A DNA stretch of 11,785 nucleotides from Oscillospiraceae bacterium (lineage in GTDB: Bacteria; Bacillota; Clostridia; Oscillospirales; Acutalibacteraceae): assembly GCA_031262125.1 (NCBI GenBank), contig JAISII010000131.1:1-11785 (forward strand), written 5' to 3'. A program made the translations under genes and the position numbers. Within the stretch, counting starts at the first letter, position 1. The number at the start of each line of letters is the position of its first letter. Shown here in pieces: positions 6,898 to 11,785 of this stretch. The notes beneath the pieces are model-generated. The model did no database searches, was not told where the DNA came from, and worked only from the letters and a program-made list of their open reading frames with translations.

Positions 6898-7863
6898 TCA
6901 AACAAGTGGTGTTCCACTAAAAATATTATAACCGCTGTTAAGCTCAACAATGCTTATGATTGTTACAGCTATGCCGACAAGAGCCGTGTAAACTATAAAT
7001 ATGTACATACGGTCGGTTTTAAGCAGCCATTTAAACAATACAATTGAAAAATAACCAACCACTGCCGCTGCAATCATACCCGCTAAAATCATCGGTATGC
7101 CGGGCAGCTCGGGTCCGCCGGGGGCTGCGGGTACATCAAAGGCGTCTTTAAGCTCCAGCACGGCGGCTGCCAAAATTGAGGGAATTGACAATACACATGT
7201 GTAATCGAGTGCGGATTGGCGGTTTATGCCACGCAGTTGCCCAACGGCTAAGGTCGAACCCGAACGAGAAAGACCCGGCAAAACCGCTGCGACCATTTGC
7301 ATTAAACCAACGCTAACAGCATCGAGCAAATTAAACCGTTTGCGACCGCCGCCGCTTTTTGTAAGCTTGCCGGCAGCTTTGTATTTTTGCTCGGTGTGTT
7401 TGTTTGCAAGCCCGCCCACCAACAGCAAAACCGAGGTTACAAGCAACGATAGCCCGACAACTATAAATGTTTTAGAGCCGCCGGCAAGCATATCGGCTAA
7501 ATCTTTAATTTGCATATCGGTACCGATAATAGGCATAAACAGCAAAAACAACGGCAGCAAGCCGATTATTAGCATAACAATAAGGTTACGCCCCGGCGAC
7601 ATTTGCGACCACTTGAAATTGCCCTTGAAAATGTCGGCAATTAGCTTGCCAAAGTCTTTAATTAGCGACAAAATAAGCTTGCGGTAATAAAAGCAAACCG
7701 CCACCAGTGTGCCCAAATGGAGCATTACGTTAAAAAACAGGTTACCCTCGCCCGATTGCCCGAAAATGTGCTGAGTTATAGACAAATGCCCTGAGCTTGA
7801 CACGGGTAAAAATTCGGTAATCCCTTGTACAATGCCTTGAATTATGGCTTCAAATATGTTCAC
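6898..7863 (-). CDS. uppP: Undecaprenyl-diphosphatase UppP (BacA)
   Basis: The 321-residue polytopic membrane enzyme dephosphorylates undecaprenyl diphosphate to recycle the lipid carrier for peptidoglycan and wall polymers; overproduction of the family gives bacitracin resistance. The first signature is present as (E/Q)XXXE plus PVSSSGH: Q13, E17, then FLPVSSSGHL to residue 27. The second is PGLSRSGST at 196-204, containing the conserved arginine R200. About eight hydrophobic segments are visible. The protein is longer than the usual roughly 270 residues; the extra material includes a basic loop at about 154-178 (NKHTEQKYKAAGK, then KSGGGRKR) and a Pro/Gly-rich loop at about 244-256. The start codon is GTG (7863-7861), supported by a strong GGAGG seven bases upstream and by the family N-terminus NIFEAIIQGIVQG. 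It lies between the tepA-like gene and ftsK on the same strand. Assignment secure. Confidence 0.96.
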   Translation of the reverse strand: MNIFEAIIQGIVQGITEFLPVSSSGHLSITQHIFGQSGEGNLFFNVMLHLGTLVAVCFYYRKLILSLIKDFGKLIADIFKGNFKWSQMSPGRNLIVMLIIGLLPLFLLFMPIIGTDMQIKDLADMLAGGSKTFIVVGLSLLVTSVLLLVGGLANKHTEQKYKAAGKLTKSGGGRKRFNLLDAVSVGLMQMVAAVLPGLSRSGSTLAVGQLRGINRQSALDYTCVLSIPSILAAAVLELKDAFDVPAAPGGPELPGIPMILAGMIAAAVVGYFSIVLFKWLLKTDRMYIFIVYTALVGIAVTIISIVELNSGYNIFSGTPLV

Positions 7864-7875
7864 AATATGCCTCCG

Positions 7876-7947
7876 TTATGTAGTGATTTTTATTTTTATA
7901 AAAAAATAAGATTTTTTTATTGAGATTATTGCTTCAAATATGTTCAA
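7876..7947 (-). pseudogene. Duplicated 5' fragment of uppP with a short decayed frame
   Basis: Positions 7926-7947 repeat, at 21 of 22 bases and in the same orientation, the sequence at 7841-7862 that encodes the first codons of uppP. Read from a TTG at 7947, the upstream copy gives NIFEAII like UppP and then runs into unrelated Lys/Ile/Phe-rich codons. It stops at TAA (7878-7876), directly before the uppP GGAGG. The 23-codon frame has no good Shine-Dalgarno sequence. I read it as a remnant of a small local duplication of the start of uppP; a tiny leader peptide is possible but unsupported. Confidence 0.45.
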
Positions 7948-8001
7948 ATGGCTTTCATTTTTAAAAAGTGTTTATTTTTTTTTAAAAAACAAACTATGTA
8001 G

Positions 8002-8020
8002 TCTCCGCTTTTTGCGGAGA
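8002..8020 (-). terminator. GC-rich hairpin after the tepA-like gene
   Basis: TCTCCGC (8002-8008) and GCGGAGA (8014-8020) form a perfect 7-base stem with a 5-base loop, 35 bases past the tepA-like stop. On the minus strand the T-rich run (TTTGTTTTTT) starts about ten bases after the stem, not directly, so this may be a leaky terminator that lets some transcripts continue into uppP. Confidence 0.45.
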
Positions 8021-8054
8021 TATTTTATGAGATTTTTTAAAAAAAACAACAAAC

Positions 8055-8990
8055 TCACTGCTCGTCTTCAATAAGGTTATAGAGGGCTTCTACCGCTTCG
8101 CTTAAAGAGCCGACTTCGTCAATAATACCCTCACGCACTGCTTTTTCGCCGTCTAAAATTGTGCCGACGTCCATTACAAGCTCGCCGGTGTTCATCACAA
8201 GCTCCGAATAACGCTCTTTGGTTATTGCCGAATTATCGGCAACAAAGGTTGTAATGCGGTCTTGCATACGCTGAAAATACTCAAAGGTTTGAGGCACGCC
8301 CAAAGTTAAGCCTGTTGTACGCACGGGGTGAGCCGTCATTGATGCACTTTTGGAGATAAAGCTGCGTTTTGCCGCCACCGCCAAGGGTATGCCTATTGAA
8401 TGCCCGCCGCCTAAAACGATTGAAACTGAGGGCTTTTTCATACCCGAAATTAGCTCGGCAATTGCAAGCCCTGCTTCCACATCACCGCCGACCGTGTTTA
8501 AAATAACCAGAAGTCCGTCAATTCGTTCGTCCTCCTCAATTGCAACAAGCTGAGGAATAACGTGCTCGTATTTGGTGGTTTTGTTTTGCGGGGGCAAAAT
8601 ATAATGTCCCTCAATTTGACCTATGATGGTAAGGCAATGTATTGTTTTGCCCCGAACGGTAGTTATTACCGAACCCATTTCGTTAATTTGGCTTTGGTTT
8701 GGTTCAATATCCTCGTTTTGGTTTTGGCTTTGGTCGGGTTCGGCGGGGTTTGTTACAAATGTCGAGCGTTCGTTATCACTTGAATTTGTGCCGCTGCCTC
8801 TGGGGTTGCCGCAATTTTGCATTTTGCCGCTGCCGCAAGACGAATTGCTCTGCATCCCCACCCCTATCGGCACTTGGGTGGCAGACGGAGGAATTGGCGG
8901 CATATGGGGCGAACCGTCGTCGGGCGTTGTTGCAGTACCAACGGACGAAACAAGAGAATAATCTTTTTTATTAATAGTTTGTTTATTCAT
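8055..8990 (-). CDS. tepA: TepA-like ClpP-fold serine protease
   Basis: The 311-residue product has a ClpP/crotonase-fold serine protease domain at about 108-305. Visible motifs are LNTVGGDVEAGLAIAELI (164-181), the nucleophile GGHSIGIP (S198) and the catalytic histidine in MTAHPVR (H221). The third triad residue is not clear, and I do not assign it. C-terminal EKAVREGIIDEVG matches the usual ClpP/TepA end. In Bacillus, TepA (YmfB) is a ClpP-like protein encoded next to spoIIIE and was reported to aid preprotein translocation; the same neighbourhood with ftsK here supports the name. Residues 1-105 are unlike ClpP: a disordered stretch rich in Ser, Gln, Asn, Pro and Gly without signal peptide or membrane segment. 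The ATG at 8990 has AGAGGTG eight bases upstream. A consensus promoter at 9101-9128 gives a leader of about 104 bases. The domain call is firm; the exact function is inferred. Confidence 0.85.
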   Translation of the reverse strand: MNKQTINKKDYSLVSSVGTATTPDDGSPHMPPIPPSATQVPIGVGMQSNSSCGSGKMQNCGNPRGSGTNSSDNERSTFVTNPAEPDQSQNQNEDIEPNQSQINEMGSVITTVRGKTIHCLTIIGQIEGHYILPPQNKTTKYEHVIPQLVAIEEDERIDGLLVILNTVGGDVEAGLAIAELISGMKKPSVSIVLGGGHSIGIPLAVAAKRSFISKSASMTAHPVRTTGLTLGVPQTFEYFQRMQDRITTFVADNSAITKERYSELVMNTGELVMDVGTILDGEKAVREGIIDEVGSLSEAVEALYNLIEDEQ

Positions 8991-9051
8991 AAGTTATGCA
9001 CCTCTTGGGTAGTATGCCCGATGCACAACTGAAAATTCTTGCACACACTGC

Positions 9052-9084
9052 TGTTTTGCAGCTGCAATAATTTTTGGCAAAACA
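9052..9084 (-). repeat. Inverted repeat in the leader of the tepA-like gene
   Basis: TGTTTTGC (9052-9059) and GCAAAACA (9077-9084) are perfect 8-base inverted arms around a 17-base loop. They fall inside the predicted transcript start-to-ATG leader of the tepA-like gene and could form an RNA stem. No U-run follows, so it is not an obvious attenuator. Confidence 0.35.
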
Positions 9085-9100
9085 AAATATTTCAAGTTAT

Positions 9101-9128
9101 ATTATACCAGTTTATAAGTGTTTGTCAA
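9101..9128 (-). promoter_or_regulatory. Consensus sigma-A promoter for the tepA-like gene
   Basis: The minus strand reads TTGACA (9128-9123), a 16-base spacer, then TATAAT (9106-9101) preceded by TGG, an extended -10. Both hexamers are perfect. Transcription would start near 9094. It is the likely promoter for tepA and perhaps for the downstream minus-strand run of genes. Confidence 0.8.
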
Positions 9129-9146
9129 TTAAATCAATTAAATTTG

Positions 9147-9175
9147 TTGACAAACTCGGCAGCAATAACTATAAT
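9147..9175 (+). promoter_or_regulatory. Consensus sigma-A promoter for the CNNM/CorC gene
   Basis: TTGACA (9147-9152), a 17-base spacer and TATAAT (9170-9175) match the sigma-A consensus exactly. The start would be near 9182, giving a leader of about 96 bases. Its -35 lies 18 bases from the -35 of the divergent tepA promoter; the two -35 regions form a 9-base inverted repeat (GTTTGTCAA 9120-9128, TTGACAAAC 9147-9155). This promoter also shows that translation upstream of about 9182 is unlikely. Confidence 0.88.
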
Positions 9176-9203
9176 ATTTTTAAGACAAGTGGCAAATTTT
9201 GGA

Positions 9204-9233
9204 ATCTTGCAAAAATCTTAATTTTAGCAAGAT
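9204..9233 (+). repeat. Leader hairpin of the CNNM/CorC gene
   Basis: ATCTTGC (9204-9210) pairs with GCAAGAT (9227-9233), and after one mismatch the inner AAAAT/ATTTT continues the stem. It lies in the 5' leader about 45 bases before the TTG start. It is too short and simple for an M-box magnesium riboswitch. Function unknown. Confidence 0.4.
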
Positions 9234-9277
9234 ATTTTACAACAATAAATAACAAAACATTTTTTAAGGAGCATATT

Positions 9278-10564
9278 TTGACAACAACAGCGATTTACGG
9301 CATTTTGATTGTAGTTTGCATTGTTATAGCTGCGTTTTTTTCTATGGTAGAGACTGCATTTTCCTCGGTTAACACCATACGCCTGCACAGCCTTGCCGAC
9401 AGCGGCGGCCGCAAAAGCAAAAAAGCCGAATCGGCACTTAAAGTAACAAAAAATTTCGACAAGGTTTTAACCACCATACTTATTATGAACAATGTGGTTA
9501 ACTTTGCTTGCTCGTCGGTTTCTACTCTGCTGTGTATGGATTTGTTCGGCAATTTAGGTGCTGCGATTTCTACCGGGGCTACAACATTTTTGGTTCTGAC
9601 TTTTGGAGAGATTACGCCAAAGTGCATTGGCAAAGAAAACAGCGAATCTATAGCTCTCTACACAGCCGGTATTTTGCGTGGGCTGACAGTTTTGCTAACC
9701 CCGCTTGTTTATTTTTTTATTGGAGTTAAAACCCTTGCACTGCGGCTGACCAAAACCGATAATTCACCCTCGGTTACCGAGCAAGAGCTGCGGTATATTA
9801 TAGAAAATATGGAAGAACAGGGAGTTTTGGAAGCCGCCGAAAGCGATATGGTGCAGTCGGCGTTTGAATTTGACGAAAAAACGGTGCAAACCGTTATTAC
9901 CCCACGTGTTGACGTTATAGCACTCGACATCGACGACGAACCCGTTTTTAACCGTGATATTATAATTAAAGAACGCTGCTCACGCATCCCCGTTTATAAA
10001 GACAGCCCCGATAACATCATCGGCATTTTGTACTCACGAGAATACCTTGAAGCTCTTATTGCAAGCAACGGCACAAAACCCGCCTTAACTGCAAGCGAGC
10101 TGAACGCCCTGCTTAAACCTCCCTATTTTATTTATAAAACAAAAAAACTCAACCAAGTTCTCAGCGAATTTAAGAAAAACCAGATTAATATGGCTATTGT
10201 AACCGACGAATACGGCGGCACGCTGGGGCTGGTAACTATGGAAGATTTGCTTGAAGAAATTGTGGGCGAAATTTGGGACGAGGACGAAGAAGCCGAAACC
10301 ATGTATGCCAAAAACCCTGCGGGCGGTTACACCGTGTCGGGCGATATGGAGCTTGAAGAGCTGTTTGAGCTTTTTGGAACCGACAGCAAAAAGTCGGGCA
10401 TAAACTCCGAGAACGAAGCCCTCACCGTGGGCGGGTTTATTCATAACAATTTAGATAAAATCCCGCAAATAGGCGAAAGCTTTGAAGCCGGTGGCTTGGT
10501 GTTTACTGTTGACGATGCCGCCGACCAGCGGGTTATTAGGGCAAGTGTTAAAATGGTTGAGTGA
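9278..10564 (+). CDS. CNNM/CorC-family (HlyC-type) membrane transporter with CBS domains
   Basis: The 428-residue product has the standard layout of the family. A CNNM (DUF21) transmembrane domain covers about 1-160, with AAFFSMVETAFSSV (18-31), LTTILIMNNVVNF and TFGEITPK (109-116). A CBS pair covers about 203-335, starting at VITPRVDVIALD and including IVTDEYGGTLGLVTMEDLLEEIVGEI. A CorC/HlyC C-terminal domain covers about 345-428. Relatives export or exchange Mg2+ (CorC, B. subtilis MpfA/YhdP); the older 'hemolysin' label is historical. I chose the TTG at 9278: it has AAGGAG six bases upstream, gives the family length and lies after the promoter at 9147-9175. The frame is open further upstream to an ATG at 9074, but that would put the start before the promoter and add 68 non-family residues. 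The gene stands alone on the plus strand, divergent from tepA, and ends at a strong terminator. Substrate is inferred. Confidence 0.93.
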   Translation: MTTTAIYGILIVVCIVIAAFFSMVETAFSSVNTIRLHSLADSGGRKSKKAESALKVTKNFDKVLTTILIMNNVVNFACSSVSTLLCMDLFGNLGAAISTGATTFLVLTFGEITPKCIGKENSESIALYTAGILRGLTVLLTPLVYFFIGVKTLALRLTKTDNSPSVTEQELRYIIENMEEQGVLEAAESDMVQSAFEFDEKTVQTVITPRVDVIALDIDDEPVFNRDIIIKERCSRIPVYKDSPDNIIGILYSREYLEALIASNGTKPALTASELNALLKPPYFIYKTKKLNQVLSEFKKNQINMAIVTDEYGGTLGLVTMEDLLEEIVGEIWDEDEEAETMYAKNPAGGYTVSGDMELEELFELFGTDSKKSGINSENEALTVGGFIHNNLDKIPQIGESFEAGGLVFTVDDAADQRVIRASVKMVE

Positions 10565-10575
10565 TTTTTAAAATT

Positions 10576-10596
10576 GCAAATGGCAAGTGGCAAATT
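10576..10596. repeat. Three tandem 7-base repeats after the CNNM/CorC gene
   Basis: GCAAATG, GCAAGTG and GCAAATT follow one another directly. The 12-base stretch AAGTGGCAAATT within them (10585-10596) also occurs at 9187-9198 in the leader of the same gene. The function is unknown and the array is short. Confidence 0.45.
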
Positions 10597-10614
10597 AATT
10601 TAATAAAAAAAATG

Positions 10615-10647
10615 CAGCCCCGAGCTAAAAAACTTGGGGCTGTTTTT
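10615..10647 (+). terminator. Rho-independent terminator of the CNNM/CorC gene
   Basis: CAGCCCC (10615-10621) pairs with GGGGCTG (10636-10642), with a G-T pair and AG/CT continuing the stem, followed directly by TTTTT (10643-10647). It is a classic intrinsic terminator about 50 bases past the stop codon. The preceding A-run could allow some function on the other strand too. Confidence 0.9.
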
Positions 10648-10674
10648 AAATGGCAAAATGCGAAAAATTCACTC

Positions 10675-10701
10675 TTGACATTTTATATATATATATATAA
10701 T
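10675..10701 (+). promoter_or_regulatory. Promoter with a (TA)8 spacer upstream of the MORN lipoprotein gene
   Basis: TTGACA (10675-10680) is followed after 15 bases by TATAAT (10696-10701). The spacer is mostly an uninterrupted TA run, (TA)8 at 10684-10699, which overlaps the -10. A 15-base spacer is two short of the optimum; gain of one TA unit would give 17. Transcription would begin near 10708, leaving a leader of about 65 bases. The hexamers are clear; slippage control is inference. Confidence 0.75.
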
Positions 10702-10718
10702 GAAGTTTGAACTATTTG

Positions 10719-10745
10719 CAACAAAAATTGGTTAATATTTTGTTG
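10719..10745 (+). repeat. Leader inverted repeat of the MORN lipoprotein gene
   Basis: CAACAAAA (10719-10726) and TTTTGTTG (10738-10745) are perfect 8-base arms with an 11-base loop, between the predicted transcription start and the ribosome binding site. It could be an RNA hairpin or an operator. Its AT-richness means it may be fortuitous. Confidence 0.35.
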
Positions 10746-10773
10746 AAAATTTATATTTAGAAGGTTTAAAATT

Positions 10774-11785
10774 ATGTGTAACAAACTTATGAAAAAAAGA
10801 ACGCTATTAATAAAAGTTGCCGCTTTTGCCGTTGTTGCTGTGCTGGCTGCTACGTTGTTTGCCGGTTGTTCTGCTAATGGCAACAGCGGGCAGACACCTG
10901 TTAATCAAAACAATAATAATGCTCAGGGGGTGCAAACGCCTGTAGGGGATAATAGTGAGAGTGAAAAGTTGGAAGAAATTGTTATAGAAGCAAAGAACTT
11001 AGATGATAAGTACTATTTTCCATCTTTTTCTGGTGGTAATTACGGTGACAGAACAATTAAATATACCTACTTAGGAATTGAAGGTGCTTATTGGGGAGAT
11101 TTAGAGAATGGCGTTCCTAATGGTAGCGGTTCTTTTTTTGATTCTTACGAATATATTGGCGATAAACTTTCAGCGGATGGTAATACGGTTGCACTAGGTA
11201 TGTTTGAAAATGGTCATCTCGTAGAAGGAGAATTGTATGATTATAAAGGCGGCACATATGAAGGACATTTTTCAAATGATAAACCGAATGGGTATGGCGA
11301 ACTGACAATAAATGATGTTGAATATGTTGGTGATTTTGTTGACGGAGACTTAACTATAGGTGTAATTTATTATGATGTTGTGGATGTTTATTTGGGTGAA
11401 ATTTCCAATCTTCAACCTAACGGATATGGCACGAAAAGAACTGTTAAATCAAATCTCAACGGCACCGATGTTACAAGAGAATCATCATTCACAGACAGCG
11501 GCTATTACCAAAACGGAAAGCTTGTGCGTGCAATAGCAATGCCATCAGAAGCGACAAACAGCGGAAATAATAATTCCAACAACTCCGGCAACAGCGGCTC
11601 GGGCAGTATTGAATTTAATTCGGGCAGTAATAGCGGATCGAACCTACAAACTTGCTACACTTGCGGCGGCGACGGTAAACAGCAATGCACTTGGTGTAAC
11701 GGGCTTGGAAGAGAGCGTGAATGGGTGCCGGGAATTGATGTTGGCGAAAGTTGGGGTGTTGACGGTAGCTATGAATATGTTACTT
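10774..11785 (+). CDS. Lipoprotein with MORN-like repeats and a DnaJ-type cysteine motif, 3' end missing
   Basis: The reading frame is open to the window end (337 complete codons) and the gene continues beyond. Residues 1-31 are a signal peptide with the lipobox LFAGC, so C32 should be lipidated and the protein held on the outer face of the membrane. A Ser/Asn/Gln-rich linker follows (33-65). Residues about 105-215 contain MORN-like units: YWGDLENGVPNGSGS, YEGHFSNDKPNGYGE, a degenerate YVGDFVDGD and YLGEISNLQPNGYGT. After an Asn/Ser/Gly linker (262-291) comes CX2CXGXG-X3-CX2CXGXG (C294, C297, C305, C308), as in the zinc-binding cysteine-rich region of DnaJ. The ATG at 10774 has AGAAGG nine bases upstream; an in-frame ATG at 10789 is an alternative. 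The MORN segment uses more A/T-ending codons than the C-terminal part. I recognise no specific function; a surface adhesin or envelope-binding scaffold would be a guess. Confidence 0.82.
   Translation, partial: MCNKLMKKRTLLIKVAAFAVVAVLAATLFAGCSANGNSGQTPVNQNNNNAQGVQTPVGDNSESEKLEEIVIEAKNLDDKYYFPSFSGGNYGDRTIKYTYLGIEGAYWGDLENGVPNGSGSFFDSYEYIGDKLSADGNTVALGMFENGHLVEGELYDYKGGTYEGHFSNDKPNGYGELTINDVEYVGDFVDGDLTIGVIYYDVVDVYLGEISNLQPNGYGTKRTVKSNLNGTDVTRESSFTDSGYYQNGKLVRAIAMPSEATNSGNNNSNNSGNSGSGSIEFNSGSNSGSNLQTCYTCGGDGKQQCTWCNGLGREREWVPGIDVGESWGVDGSYEYVT

Noticed and set aside
7226..7687. Plus-strand open frame of 153 codons antisense to uppP
   Set aside because: It is a shadow of the uppP reading frame; the Pro/Ser-rich translation matches no family I know.
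9074..9277. Upstream extension of the CNNM/CorC protein to an ATG at 9074
   Set aside because: The extension would start before the consensus promoter at 9147-9175 and lacks an RBS, while the TTG at 9278 has AAGGAG at ideal spacing and gives the normal family length.
9182..9277. Possible magnesium riboswitch (M-box) in the leader of the CNNM/CorC gene
   Set aside because: The leader is only about 96 bases with a single AT-rich hairpin; an M-box is considerably longer with several conserved helices, and none of its sequence landmarks were seen.

Overview
This window looks like a chromosomal segment from an anaerobic Firmicutes bacterium, most likely a Clostridia member of the Ruminococcaceae/Oscillospiraceae type. 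That placement is inferred from the housekeeping proteins, strong AGGAGG-like ribosome binding sites, sigma-A style promoters, moderate GC content and very AT-rich spacers. I saw no phage, plasmid, CRISPR, tRNA or rRNA signature. Most of the window is ordinary housekeeping DNA; the unusual material is in the spacers and at the right end.

Left end, minus strand: positions 1-104 hold the first 34 codons of rpsL (ribosomal protein S12), with its RBS and an extended -10 promoter at 185-214. It leaves the window to the left. Just upstream, a hairpin terminator (285-309) closes mscL (343-771), a mechanosensitive channel carrying a C-terminal zinc ribbon.

Middle, minus strand, read right to left: tepA-like ClpP-fold protease (8055-8990), uppP (6898-7863), ftsK/spoIIIE (3782-6553), a YgiQ-family radical SAM protein (1846-3807) and a membrane-anchored ComEC-like metallo-beta-lactamase protein (879-1895). 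The last three overlap end to start and are very likely co-transcribed and translationally coupled. The tepA-ftsK neighbourhood resembles the tepA-spoIIIE arrangement of Bacillus. The uppP-ftsK gap is occupied by a 251-bp nested inverted-repeat element (6638-6888). The tepA-uppP gap contains a 22-bp near-exact copy of the start of uppP.

Right of 8990, plus strand: a compact divergent promoter region (9101-9175) with consensus hexamers on both strands serves tepA to the left and a CNNM/CorC (HlyC-type) membrane protein to the right (9278-10564, TTG start), which ends in a strong terminator at 10615-10647. After it comes a lipoprotein gene (10774 to beyond the window end) with MORN-like repeats and a DnaJ-type cysteine motif. 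Its promoter has a (TA)8 run in the -35/-10 spacer, a layout that could allow phase-variable expression.

Functionally the window mixes translation (S12), envelope maintenance (UppP, MscL, CNNM transporter), chromosome segregation (FtsK/SpoIIIE), tRNA/RNA or cofactor radical chemistry of unknown target (YgiQ) and one accessory surface lipoprotein. The best candidates for something new are the lipoprotein with its repeat-spacer promoter and the nested inverted-repeat element; neither amounts to a proven new system.
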